Source: Rossellomorea aquimaris (GTDB taxonomy: Bacteria; Bacillota; Bacilli; Bacillales; Bacillaceae_B). Taken from it: 64,000 nt of DNA. Numbering within the stretch: the first letter of the stretch is position 1; each line of letters opens with the position of its first letter. The position numbers and the translations under genes were made by a program. This document shows positions 26,416 to 36,716 of the stretch, one piece after another. Under the pieces are notes generated by a model. It was given only the letters and a program-made list of their open reading frames with translations, did not search any database and had not been told where the DNA came from. The DNA lies in assembly GCF_000935355.1 (NCBI RefSeq), contig NZ_JXZC01000002.1, positions 434,001 through 498,000 on the forward strand, given 5' to 3'.

Positions 26416-26528
26416 TTGTTATAACACACCCACGTTCAATTCTCTATTCCTATTCATTTTATCATAAAAATAATTTGTTATTACAATTAAATAAAAAACA
26501 GTCATAAATTTTATATTTGTCATTACAA
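26416..26528. promoter_or_regulatory. three TTGTnATnACAA operator-like sites in the divergent promoter region
   Basis: TTGTTATAACA (26416-26426), TTGTTATTACAA (26475-26486) and TTGTCATTACAA (26517-26528) are near-palindromes sharing the same half-sites. They flank both sides of the divergent GntR/GH4 intergenic region. The neighbouring UTRA-type GntR protein is the likely ligand (inference). Confidence 0.6.
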
Positions 26529-26570
26529 TATATAGACGAGCGAAAATTTGTATGATACATTATAAAAAAC

Positions 26571-26584
26571 AGAAATCGCTTTCA
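26571..26584 (+). promoter_or_regulatory. cre-like site (CcpA) before the GH4 gene
   Basis: AGAAATCGCTTTCA lies 22 bases before the GH4 start and matches the catabolite-responsive element core (GAAANCGNTTTC). The same core occurs at 40487-40500 before galK. It predicts repression by CcpA when preferred sugars are present. Confidence 0.6.
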
Positions 26585-26605
26585 AAATGAAGGGAGATCG
26601 ACAGA

Positions 26606-27913
26606 ATGTCATTAAAGGTGGTCATAATCGGAGGCGGATCAAGCTATACACCAGAAATTATCGAGGGGTTCATCCACCGATACGAATCTTTTCCTATTAC
26701 GAACATCACGCTTGTAGATATCGAAGCAGGAAAGGAGAAGCTTGAAATCATCGGGCAGCTTGCTCGTCGAATGATCCATAAAGCAGGTGTGCCGATTGAA
26801 TTGGAATGGACTCTTAACCGGCGCGCTGCCTTGATCGGCGCTGACTTTGTGACAACACAAATCAGGGTGGGCGGCCTCTCAGCCAGGGAAAAAGATGAAC
26901 GTATTCCGTTGAGTCATGGGGTCATCGGTCAGGAAACCAATGGAGCAGGCGGTATATTCAAGGCCTTGCGTACCATTCCGGTCTTGATGGAAATTTGTCA
27001 TGACATCCAGCAGATTTGTCCCCATGCATGGCTCATTAATTTCACCAACCCCGCAGGCATTGTAACAGAAGCCCTGCTTAAATACAGCCCTCACAAAAAA
27101 GTCATCGGGGTATGCAACATCCCGATCAACATGAAAAACAGTGTGGCTGAGATGATGAATTGTACTGCAAATGAAGTACAAATCGAGTTTGTAGGGATGA
27201 ATCATTTTGTATTTGGAAAAAGGGTTTGGGTCAACGGTCAGGATGTCACAGATCAGGTTCTGCAAAAACTGATCCATCAAGAAGTGGATTACTCACCGGC
27301 CAACATCGTCTCCCTCGGATGGTCGAAGGAATTTTTACAGGCCATCGGGATGCTTCCCAATCCTTATCATCAATACTACTTCCAACGGGACTCTGTGTTG
27401 GAAAAGGACCTTCAAGCTTATAGTGAAAACGGTACACGGGCAGAGGTTGTTCGAAAAGTTGAAAAAGAACTTTTCATACAATATATGAAAGAAGAGTTGA
27501 ACGAAAAACCAAAAGAACTGGAAAATCGAGGAGGTGCCTACTACAGTGATGCTGCCTGCAGCCTCATGACGAGCATTTACAACAACTCAGGGGACATCCA
27601 AACCGTCAATACACTGAACAATGGATCCATCCCTGACCTGCCTCACGACGCTGTCATCGAAGTAAACGCTGTCGTTACGAGGGACGGACCTCGGCCAATC
27701 GCCATCGGACCGCTTCCTCCCTCCGTCAAAGGGATCATCCAACAGATGAAAGCGTTCGAAGATCTCGTCATCCAGGCAGCAATGTCCGGTGAGTACAATC
27801 ATGTCTATCAGGCCATGGTGATGAATCCGCTAGTACAGAACGAAGGGGTAGCAAGACAACTAGTCGATGAATTATTGGAAGCTCACAAAGAGTTTTTACC
27901 GCAATTCAATTAA
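26606..27913 (+). CDS. GH4 6-phospho-beta-glucosidase (LicH/ChbF type)
   Basis: The 435-residue enzyme hydrolyses phosphorylated disaccharides delivered by the PTS. An NAD-binding N-terminus (VVIIGGGSSYTPEII), GQETNGAGGIFKALRT, the NFTNPAGIVTEAL strand, VIGVCNIP (Cys metal ligand) and GMNHFVF (His metal ligand) are all GH4 hallmarks; the family needs NAD and a divalent metal. It heads an operon with PTS IIC, IIA and IIB, as in E. coli chb and B. subtilis lic. GAAGGGAG precedes the ATG. Oddly, codons for TRDGPRP at 27677-27697 contain an exact 14-bp copy of the GAGGGACGGACCTC repeat. Confidence 0.9.
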   Translation: MSLKVVIIGGGSSYTPEIIEGFIHRYESFPITNITLVDIEAGKEKLEIIGQLARRMIHKAGVPIELEWTLNRRAALIGADFVTTQIRVGGLSAREKDERIPLSHGVIGQETNGAGGIFKALRTIPVLMEICHDIQQICPHAWLINFTNPAGIVTEALLKYSPHKKVIGVCNIPINMKNSVAEMMNCTANEVQIEFVGMNHFVFGKRVWVNGQDVTDQVLQKLIHQEVDYSPANIVSLGWSKEFLQAIGMLPNPYHQYYFQRDSVLEKDLQAYSENGTRAEVVRKVEKELFIQYMKEELNEKPKELENRGGAYYSDAACSLMTSIYNNSGDIQTVNTLNNGSIPDLPHDAVIEVNAVVTRDGPRPIAIGPLPPSVKGIIQQMKAFEDLVIQAAMSGEYNHVYQAMVMNPLVQNEGVARQLVDELLEAHKEFLPQFN

Positions 27914-27936
27914 TCTAGTAAATGGGGGAAAGAGAA

Positions 27937-29229
27937 ATGAGTAAAGTAATGGGGTTTATGGAAAGCAAGTTTATGCCGATTGCAGGACGAATCGGGTCAC
28001 AACGGCATCTCGTCGCCACCCGTGATGGATTCGTTTCGATCATGCCACTGATCATCGTCGGATCTTTGGCTGTCTTATTAAATAATCTGCCGATCGATGC
28101 CTTTCAAAATTTTATGGCCTCTGTGTTCGGCGAAAGCTGGAAATCCGTCGGGGGCAATATGTGGAATGGGTCATTCGCCATCCTCGGACTGCTCGTCGCC
28201 GCATCCATCAGTTATCATTTAGCCAAGTCCTATCATATCGATGGGCTATCTGCAGCGTTGGTATCGATCGCTTCACTCATCATCCTCACGCCGGTAACGG
28301 AAGACTGGGGGATTTCCTACGCGTGGACAGGAGCACAAGGGATATTCGTCGCAGTGATCACGTCCCTCCTTGTCACAGAATTATTCAAAGTGTTGATTCG
28401 TTCCAAGTTTACGATCAGTATGCCGGACGGTGTACCTGAAGGGGTCGTAAAATCATTTAAAGCCCTGATCCCGGCTACGATCATCTTGATTCTTGTTGGT
28501 CTTATTCAAGCTCTCTTAACTTCCTTTGCAGAAAAAAGCATCTTTGAAATCGTGTTCACTGTGGTTCAGGAACCACTGCAAGCTGTATCCAACTCACTGC
28601 CATCAGCCATAGTTGTAGCCTTCTTAAATCATTTCCTTTGGTTCTTCGGCTTACATGGCACGAACATATTAGGTCCGATCATCGAACCGATCTACCTTCC
28701 ATTGATTGAGAAAAACCAGCAGCTGTTCGCAGACGGCATGAGTGCCTTCGACGTTCCATACATTGTAACGAAGCCATTCTTCGACGCATATGTGTACATG
28801 GGCGGATCCGGTACGACCATTGCCTTGATCATCGCCATCTTCCTTGTAGTGAAAACGAAGCATTACCGCACAGTCGGAAAATTATCTGCAGCGCCTGGGG
28901 TTTTCAACATCAATGAGCCGGTCATCTTTGGATTGCCGATCGTGTTAAATCCGCTTATGTTTATCCCGTTTTTACTGGTACCTGTCGTATTGACAGTTAC
29001 ATCTTACCTGGCACTGAGCTTAGGAATTGTACCTAAAACCGTCGCGATCGTTCCTTGGACGACACCACCGATCATCAGTGGATACTTGGTAACAGGGGGA
29101 TCATGGAGTGGAATCGTGCTTCAACTCGTGAATCTGACGATCGCTACACTTATGTACATCCCATTCCTGTTTGCATCTGAACGTGCCCAATTAAAGAAAA
29201 CAACCGAAACGAGTGATAAAATCGCATGA
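27937..29229 (+). CDS. celB: PTS lactose/cellobiose family transporter, IIC component
   Basis: The start at 27937 follows GGGGGAAAGAG; an ATG at 27922 overlaps that binding site and is rejected. The 430-residue protein has about ten hydrophobic segments and the EIIC-Lac/cel family motifs: RDGFVSIMPLIIVGS near the N-terminus, LHGTNILGPIIEPIYLP, and NINEPVIFGLPIVLNP carrying the conserved sugar-binding Glu. It transports and, with IIB, phosphorylates beta-linked disaccharides. It overlaps the IIA gene by 4 bases (ATGA). Confidence 0.92.
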   Translation: MSKVMGFMESKFMPIAGRIGSQRHLVATRDGFVSIMPLIIVGSLAVLLNNLPIDAFQNFMASVFGESWKSVGGNMWNGSFAILGLLVAASISYHLAKSYHIDGLSAALVSIASLIILTPVTEDWGISYAWTGAQGIFVAVITSLLVTELFKVLIRSKFTISMPDGVPEGVVKSFKALIPATIILILVGLIQALLTSFAEKSIFEIVFTVVQEPLQAVSNSLPSAIVVAFLNHFLWFFGLHGTNILGPIIEPIYLPLIEKNQQLFADGMSAFDVPYIVTKPFFDAYVYMGGSGTTIALIIAIFLVVKTKHYRTVGKLSAAPGVFNINEPVIFGLPIVLNPLMFIPFLLVPVVLTVTSYLALSLGIVPKTVAIVPWTTPPIISGYLVTGGSWSGIVLQLVNLTIATLMYIPFLFASERAQLKKTTETSDKIA

Positions 29230-29540
29230 ATGCAAATCTGACTTTAGAAGAAATCTCTTTTCATATCATTTTACATGCGGGAAACGCCCGGTCCTCAGCC
29301 ATGGAAGCCTTGCAAGCAGCTAAGAAAAAACAATTCGAAACAGCAGAGGAAAAAATGTCCGAGGCAGCGAAAGAAGTACATCAAGCTCACCACTATCAAA
29401 CGCAATTACTTCAAAAAGAAGCAAGTGGTGAAAATCAGAATCCTACGATTCTATTGATTCACGCCCAGGATCATCTCATGAACGCCATCACCGTCAAAGA
29501 ACTGGCACAGGAAATCATCGAAATCCATCAAAACAAGTAA
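29226..29540 (+). CDS. PTS lactose/cellobiose family IIA component
   Basis: The 104-residue cytoplasmic phosphocarrier is all-helical as expected for EIIA-Lac. HAGNARSSAMEAL near residue 17 and ILLIHAQDHLMNAI near residue 78 are conserved; the second holds the phosphorylated histidine. It passes phosphate from HPr to IIB. The start overlaps the IIC stop, so translation is coupled. Confidence 0.92.
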   Translation: MNANLTLEEISFHIILHAGNARSSAMEALQAAKKKQFETAEEKMSEAAKEVHQAHHYQTQLLQKEASGENQNPTILLIHAQDHLMNAITVKELAQEIIEIHQNK

Positions 29541-29552
29541 GGAGTGCTTCAT

Positions 29553-29855
29553 ATGAATATCATGCTGGTCTGCTCGGCAGGCATGTCAACGAGTATGTTA
29601 GTCCAAAAAATGCGGAAAGCTGCTGAAGAAAAAGGTCTTGAAGCCACGATTAATGCTACATCCGAAGCTGATTTAAGCAATCATTTAGATAAACTGGACG
29701 TCATCCTGATCGGACCTCAAGTCCGCTATCTATCTTCTAAAATCATTGAAAAGGCAGAGCCTTATCAGATTAAGGTGGATGTCATCGATGGGATGCACTA
29801 TGGGATGATGAATGGTGCGAAGGTATTGGAGCAGGCTGAGGGGCTGTTGGGGTAA
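29553..29855 (+). CDS. PTS lactose/cellobiose family IIB component
   Basis: The ATG at 29553 follows AAGGAG; an upstream in-frame GTG overlaps the binding site. The 100-residue protein opens MNIMLVCSAGMSTSMLVQKM, the EIIB-Lac/cel phosphocysteine loop with Cys7. IGPQVRYL follows. It accepts phosphate from IIA and modifies the incoming sugar. Order IIC-IIA-IIB differs from the E. coli chbBCA order. Confidence 0.92.
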   Translation: MNIMLVCSAGMSTSMLVQKMRKAAEEKGLEATINATSEADLSNHLDKLDVILIGPQVRYLSSKIIEKAEPYQIKVDVIDGMHYGMMNGAKVLEQAEGLLG

Positions 29856-29867
29856 TAATCGTTTCAT

Positions 29868-29902
29868 GAAAAAGAGTGACCTGTAACAGGTTACTCTTTT
29901 TC
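29868..29902 (+). terminator. terminator of the GH4-PTS operon
   Basis: AAAAAGAGTGACCTG and CAGGTTACTCTTTTT pair with one G-T or mismatch around a 3-base loop and end in T residues, 13 bases after the IIB stop. Confidence 0.85.
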
Positions 29903-29921
29903 ATATTGAGGAACATGAAGA

Positions 29922-29949
29922 AAGTGCCCCCCTTTACAGGAGGACACTT
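29922..29949 (-). terminator. terminator of the DUF2922 gene
   Basis: On the minus strand AAGTGTCCTCC pairs imperfectly with GGGGGGCACTT around a short loop, 9 bases beyond the DUF2922 stop. Confidence 0.6.
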
Positions 29950-29957
29950 CCAATCGA

Positions 29958-30176
29958 TTACATTACTTCATAGTCCGTCACATTACGCTCTACCACCCGG
30001 GCTCCCTCAACGCTCACGAATGCTCCGTTTGAACTTCCGAACACATTGGTCGCGATCAGGTTATCCATCGCTGCTTTCACCGCCACAGTATCGATCGGTT
30101 CGACGGGGTCATTGATGGATAGTTTAGCTGGCTTCCCCGTTTCCGTTTGGAATTCCAATTCTAATACTTTTGCCAT
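29958..30176 (-). CDS. DUF2922 family small protein
   Basis: The 72-residue cytoplasmic protein has the DUF2922 pattern: LELEFQTETGKPAKLSI, then DPVEPID and AVKAAMDNLIATNVF. GGAGGAGACAGG precedes the ATG. DUF2922 genes in Bacillaceae usually sit directly after a DUF1659 gene, as here. The pair has no assigned function. It forms a two-gene operon with the upstream DUF1659 gene, spacing 36 bp. Confidence 0.82.
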   Translation of the reverse strand: MAKVLELEFQTETGKPAKLSINDPVEPIDTVAVKAAMDNLIATNVFGSSNGAFVSVEGARVVERNVTDYEVM

Positions 30177-30212
30177 CCTGTCTCCTCCTCTCTATTAAGA
30201 TATTGTTCATCC

Positions 30213-30431
30213 TTACTCGTTAATATCAAAGCTTTGCACCTTCTCGATGTTATACAATCCTTTTGAAGAAAGACTTGCCAGCGATAAAGCCGCACTGTTC
30301 ATCTCATCCGCTGTTGCCAGTGCATTGATGTAGCTGTACGATTTGTATACAAACTTAGGATTCCCTTTCTCGTCCAAACCATCGTTGTAAGCAAGTCGTA
30401 TTCTCGTCGATTTCAAATCCGCAGTTGCCAT
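30213..30431 (-). CDS. DUF1659 family small protein
   Basis: The ATG at 30431 follows GGGAGGTGAGG and yields 72 residues; the longer frame (start 30440) overlaps that binding site. The sequence TRIRLAYNDGLDEKGNP and FVYKSYSYINALATADEM fits DUF1659. It is the first gene of the pair with the DUF2922 gene. No function is known to me. Confidence 0.82.
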   Translation of the reverse strand: MATADLKSTRIRLAYNDGLDEKGNPKFVYKSYSYINALATADEMNSAALSLASLSSKGLYNIEKVQSFDINE

Positions 30432-30500
30432 GTGCCTCACCTCCCTTCACCCTTTATATAGGGGATAGAGAAAGGAAGGGACACCCCGTTTGTAAAAAAA

Positions 30501-30555
30501 GAGGGACGGACCTCCATTCCTAGTACCAGCTCCTAGGAATAGAGGTCCGTCCCTC
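30501..30555. repeat. GAGGGACGGACCTC repeat acting as terminator of the glutamate dehydrogenase gene
   Basis: Outer arms GAGGGACGGACCTC and its complement enclose an inner inverted repeat ATTCCTAG/CTAGGAAT. On the minus strand it begins 4 bases after the dehydrogenase stop and ends in seven T, so it can terminate that gene. Confidence 0.8.
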
Positions 30556-30559
30556 GTTC

Positions 30560-31939
30560 TTAATAAAGTTTTCCTTGCCTGTATAGAACCGTGGATAGTT
30601 TCATGACGGAGTGGATGTAGCAGTTTTGGCGTAATGGGAATGGGTCGCCGAAGAATAGTGGCAGGACGGTGTCCAGGGTTGCTTTCATTTTGTCGTAGAG
30701 GAGGTTGAATACTTCTTCCTCAGTATAGAATTGGGTTTCCCGTCCTTGCAGCCATTCGAAGTAGGAGACGATGACCCCGCCGGCATTCGCGAGGATATCG
30801 GGGATGATGATGACTCCCTGATCACTTAAGTACGTATCCGCTTCTGTCGTAATCGGGGCATTGGCTCCTTCCACGATGATCCTTGCTTTCACTTTTTCCA
30901 CATTGTCCTTGTGAACCTGATCCTCTAATGCCGCTAACATCAGAACATCTACGTCTAAAAACAGAACCTCATCACGGTCACGGATTTCAGCATTCACACC
31001 GATTTCCTTCAACTGTTCTTCCCCGGTCGGCAGATCTCCTTTATTCTTCATCGTAAACTCAACCAGTGCCGGGATATCCAGCCCATCCGAGTTGAACAGC
31101 GTGACATTCCGGTCACTCACCGCCACCACTTTATTCTGTAAATGGGTGGATTGATGGGCTTCAAGCGCTGCCACCGAGCCGACATTCCCGAACCCCTGCA
31201 CAGCAATCGTCAACGCACGATCTTCAAAATCAAGAGCCGTTTTCGCAAAGACATTATCCGTCTTCGTCAATAGACTCTTCTGGTCCCTCACAAAATCATG
31301 AACAAGATAACGGAATGTAAAGAAAACGCCTTTTCCAGTAGCCTCTCTCCGTCCCAACGATCCGCCGTTCACAACACTCTTCCCCGTAAAGCTCCCTCTA
31401 TAAGGCATCCCCGGCCGGATGCTCTTATACTCCGCCATCATCCAGTCCATTTCACGTTCCCCCGATCCCATATCAGGGGCAGGGATATCTTTATCGGGCC
31501 CGAGGACATCGCTGAAATATTGGACATACTTTCTCGCGATCAGATGAAGCTCCTTCTCGGAATACTCCCGGGGATTCAGGATGATCCCGCCCTTTCCCCC
31601 ACCGAATGGCACATCGTGAAGGGCATTCTTCAACGTCATCAAAGAAGCCAGATTCACGACTTCTTCCTCATTCACCGTCTCGTGAAAACGGATCCCTCCC
31701 TTATACGGCCCCAGGGCATTATTATGCTGAACGCGGAATGCGGGGATACGGACCACCTTTTCGTCTTCAAGGGGAATCCTCAAGTACGACTTATGTACAT
31801 GATTCGGCGTCGATAGAATCGAAGTCAGAGACGTAAACGCTTTCTTCCTCGTCTCACCTTTTACTTCCGGTAAAAAAGATCCGTCCTCTAATAGTGCATC
31901 CAATGACTTTTGAACAATATCTCTCGTTTGGCTGATCAA
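30560..31939 (-). CDS. Glu/Leu/Phe/Val family dehydrogenase (glutamate dehydrogenase type)
   Basis: The 459-residue enzyme interconverts glutamate and 2-oxoglutarate with ammonium (substrate inferred). The start is TTG at 31939 after GGAGGGACC. Catalytic motifs are GPYKGGIRFH (substrate lysine), VPFGGGKGGI (catalytic lysine) and PAPDMGSGEREMDWM. The nucleotide-binding domain has VQGFGNVGSVAA and DILANAGGVIVSYFEW. It is longer than B. subtilis RocG and GudB (about 424-427 residues) mainly at the N-terminus and in a loop near 180-230. It is monocistronic with a repeat-derived terminator. Confidence 0.85.
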   Translation of the reverse strand: MISQTRDIVQKSLDALLEDGSFLPEVKGETRKKAFTSLTSILSTPNHVHKSYLRIPLEDEKVVRIPAFRVQHNNALGPYKGGIRFHETVNEEEVVNLASLMTLKNALHDVPFGGGKGGIILNPREYSEKELHLIARKYVQYFSDVLGPDKDIPAPDMGSGEREMDWMMAEYKSIRPGMPYRGSFTGKSVVNGGSLGRREATGKGVFFTFRYLVHDFVRDQKSLLTKTDNVFAKTALDFEDRALTIAVQGFGNVGSVAALEAHQSTHLQNKVVAVSDRNVTLFNSDGLDIPALVEFTMKNKGDLPTGEEQLKEIGVNAEIRDRDEVLFLDVDVLMLAALEDQVHKDNVEKVKARIIVEGANAPITTEADTYLSDQGVIIIPDILANAGGVIVSYFEWLQGRETQFYTEEEVFNLLYDKMKATLDTVLPLFFGDPFPLRQNCYIHSVMKLSTVLYRQGKLY

Positions 31940-32056
31940 ATCGGGTCCCTCCTATAAATGTAAGAAAATAGTGGTATCTACTATATTGTTACCCTTCCAT
32001 TACTGGTTAAAAACGACTATTCATAAACTCCCATATCAAATCTCTCCCAACATCAA

Positions 32057-32090
32057 AAAGACCGCACCCTATCCAAAAGGTGCGGTCTTC
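32057..32090 (-). terminator. terminator of the GH42-galM-regulator operon
   Basis: AAGACCGCACC and GGTGCGGTCTT pair perfectly around a 12-base loop 13 bases beyond the LacI-type stop. TTTTGATG follows on the minus strand. Confidence 0.8.
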
Positions 32091-32102
32091 AACAGATGGT
32101 AT

Positions 32103-34156
<2,054 letters not shown>

Positions 34157-34187
34157 TCACAATCCTTTTCTCCGTTCATGATCTCCG

Positions 34188-36131
34188 CTACAACTCGTTT
34201 ATCACGCAGTCATAAGGCTGTAAAACCACTTCACCATACGCTTCCTCATACCCATTGTGGTTAATGATTATCTGATACGTTTTAGCATCGACTGTTCTCG
34301 TAACAACCTCGACACCTGGATTTGTTTCCAGCGTTTCAATGCCTGTGTCGTCTGTAATTTTTCTTGCAAGCACGTCCATGATTTCTTTTTCGATTCCCGC
34401 ACCGATATAGTACGCTTTCCCCTTGCCGAATTCATTTTCCGTTACACAGGCATACTCATTGTAAAATGCGTCGTCGTAGCGATAAAGGGACTTGGCCGTA
34501 ATCGGATTCACCAAATCGCGCCAGTATTCTGCTATCGTCGTACGACCCGACTCCGTTGATACGACAGGAACAGCTTGTCCTTCATGAAGCGATTCGGATT
34601 CCTCCACCTCAATGCCAAGCAACGGGGACAGTCCCCCAGGAATCATTTGTCCGAACACCAGATTATTATCTTTATCCTTCACTCCGGCACGGTACGACAC
34701 GATGACCGTCCCTCCATTTTTGGTGAACGCTTCAAGTCTCTCAGTCAATTCGGCATCCATCAGCTGCGGCACCGGTACAAGCACCACCTTGTATTGTGAG
34801 AAATCCTGATCGTACTTCAACACATCGATCATCGTGTTTTGTTTATGGAAAGGTTCATACAAACGAAGAACTTCCTCTGTAAAATCAATGCTCGGATTCT
34901 GCTGCTGGATCCGCCATGACCATACATTATCGAAATCGTATAGCAGGGCGACATCCGCTTTTACAGGTGAATCAAAGAGGGTCTGATATTCCTTGACTTC
35001 ACTGAAAAATTGCTTCACTTCATTGAATTTACGCGTCGTCCGGTTATTGGCATCAAGGATTCCAAGACAATACTGTTCCGCTCCGCGATTCATTCCACGC
35101 CAGCGGAAGAACAACATATTGGAACATCCGTGTGCAAAGGCGTGCCATGCCCATGCCTTTGCCTGATTCGGTCTCGGTAAATAACCGATTACGTCATGAC
35201 CCTGGGCTCCCATTAATTCTTCAACGATCCAGAAATTCTGTTTCTTTAATCCTCTTACAAAATCGAGTGTCATGGAAAGATGGGCCGGAGAAATTGGTTC
35301 CTTCAATCCTCCCCATACCGGATAATTGTCGTAGGAAACAAAATCGAGATCTCTCGAAAATTCATTATGATCAAACCATTTCCCGAAGAAACCGCCTGGC
35401 AGGTTCGTGGTCACGGTTTGGTGAGCGCCTTTCAAGCGTCTTGCAAGCTCCACATGTTTAAGGGCAAAGCCGCTTAAAGAAGCTGAACGAAAACGGGACC
35501 AATCCAGCATCATGGCCGGGTTATGAACCGTGATCGTTTGTTTGGGTACGGGAATTTCAGAGAACAAATTATACGTCTGCCCCCAGAAAATCGTTCCCCA
35601 GCGCTCATTCAATTCATGAATTGATTCATATTTTTCCTGAAGAAACGCTTGAAAAGCACGTTGGCAGCTAGAGCAGTAACACATATCACTATCTTCATGG
35701 CCAAATTCATTGTCGATTTGCCATGACACGATGGCTTCTTCGTCACGGTAATGAGTGATGAGTTTTTCAGCGATTCGCAGGGAGTATCTTTGGTACGTTT
35801 CAGAGTTATAGCAATACTGCCTTCTCCCCCCGAACGACTTTTTCACTCCATTGATATCTTCAATGAAAATATCGGGATGTTCGGCAGCAAGCCACGCAGG
35901 AAACGTCGCTGTCGGTGTCCCGAACATCACCTTCATATCGTACGCCTTCACCTTTTCAATAACATGATCAAAAAAGGAAAAGTCAAAACGGCCTTCTTCT
36001 TTCTCCATCAAGTGCCAGGCGAACTCGCCGATCCTGACCATATTGACACCCATGTCTTTCATCCTTGAAAGATCTTCATCTATTAAATCGATATCCCAAT
36101 GTTCCGGGTAGTAATCTACGCCTAAATACAT
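34188..36131 (-). CDS. GH42 beta-galactosidase
   Basis: The ATG at 36131 follows CAGGTGAT and yields 647 residues, the usual length for GH42. The TIM-barrel opens LGVDYYPEHWD. SWQIDNEFGHED carries the acid/base Glu and FWIVEELMGAQGH the nucleophile Glu. CYCSSCQRAF near residue 155 is part of the zinc-binding cysteine cluster seen in many GH42 enzymes. Trimerisation and C-terminal beta domains follow. No signal peptide is present, so it acts on imported lactose or galacto-oligosaccharides. It heads the operon with galM and the LacI-type regulator. Confidence 0.93.
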   Translation of the reverse strand: MYLGVDYYPEHWDIDLIDEDLSRMKDMGVNMVRIGEFAWHLMEKEEGRFDFSFFDHVIEKVKAYDMKVMFGTPTATFPAWLAAEHPDIFIEDINGVKKSFGGRRQYCYNSETYQRYSLRIAEKLITHYRDEEAIVSWQIDNEFGHEDSDMCYCSSCQRAFQAFLQEKYESIHELNERWGTIFWGQTYNLFSEIPVPKQTITVHNPAMMLDWSRFRSASLSGFALKHVELARRLKGAHQTVTTNLPGGFFGKWFDHNEFSRDLDFVSYDNYPVWGGLKEPISPAHLSMTLDFVRGLKKQNFWIVEELMGAQGHDVIGYLPRPNQAKAWAWHAFAHGCSNMLFFRWRGMNRGAEQYCLGILDANNRTTRKFNEVKQFFSEVKEYQTLFDSPVKADVALLYDFDNVWSWRIQQQNPSIDFTEEVLRLYEPFHKQNTMIDVLKYDQDFSQYKVVLVPVPQLMDAELTERLEAFTKNGGTVIVSYRAGVKDKDNNLVFGQMIPGGLSPLLGIEVEESESLHEGQAVPVVSTESGRTTIAEYWRDLVNPITAKSLYRYDDAFYNEYACVTENEFGKGKAYYIGAGIEKEIMDVLARKITDDTGIETLETNPGVEVVTRTVDAKTYQIIINHNGYEEAYGEVVLQPYDCVINEL

Positions 36132-36716
36132 ATCTATCACCTGTTTTGTTTAGTATAGAGAAAATAAGAAACCGGGTCGTTCATTGGTTTCTTATTTCAC
36201 TTGGAGATTTATTTCTTTTTGAAATCTATGATGGTACTTATCCAACAGTATCTGATTTGATAGGTCTGATGGTACTTATCCAATAGCATCTGACAATTCT
36301 CAGAGAACTGCTCATGAATTAGCAAGAGTGGGGCATATATTGATTTCGCTGGTATAAATGTGATTTCGCTGATAAAATCAAATTTTCGCCGTTATATCCG
36401 AGATTTCGCTGATAAAATCAAAATTCCGCTGATATATCTCAGATTTCGCCGTTAAAATCAAATTTTCGCCGATATATCTGAAATACCGGACCGATATGTT
36501 CAATTTCCGCCTCAAAAAGTGTTCAAACCGGATCATATATCTCGAAACAGAATCTTAATACCATAGAATGGATGCTTTTTTACAACTTCCACCTCAAAAC
36601 TTCTCATTTTAGCGCGCAAAAAGTCATTTCAATCCCAAATTCCCACAACTTCAACCCTGTTCATCATGAAAAGCAGCCCTATCCGTTCAATCCAGCGCTA
36701 ATCCACCACAAGGTTT
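36132..36716. other. 585-bp noncoding gap with two kinds of repeats
   Basis: The gap between galT and the GH42 gene holds no convincing gene. It contains a 27-bp direct repeat (36229-36255 and 36268-36294, differing at two positions) and a 20-bp-period tandem array (36341-36501). The GH42 promoter must also lie here. No good hairpin terminator for galT was seen. Confidence 0.6.
36341..36501. repeat. tandem array of at least seven 20-bp units
   Basis: Units starting at 36341, 36361, 36381, 36401, 36421, 36441 and 36461 are each exactly 20 bp and share TTYCGCYGNTAWAWNC near position 5. A degraded eighth and ninth unit follow to about 36520. The unit is not a multiple of three and both strands have stops, so it is not coding. 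There is no spacer/repeat alternation as in CRISPR. Confidence 0.85.

Noticed and set aside
31298-31816. 172-residue open frame opposite the glutamate dehydrogenase gene
   Set aside because: Antisense shadow of a well-supported enzyme gene.
36341-36501. CRISPR array
   Set aside because: Units are contiguous 20-bp repeats with no unique spacers, no leader and no cas genes.
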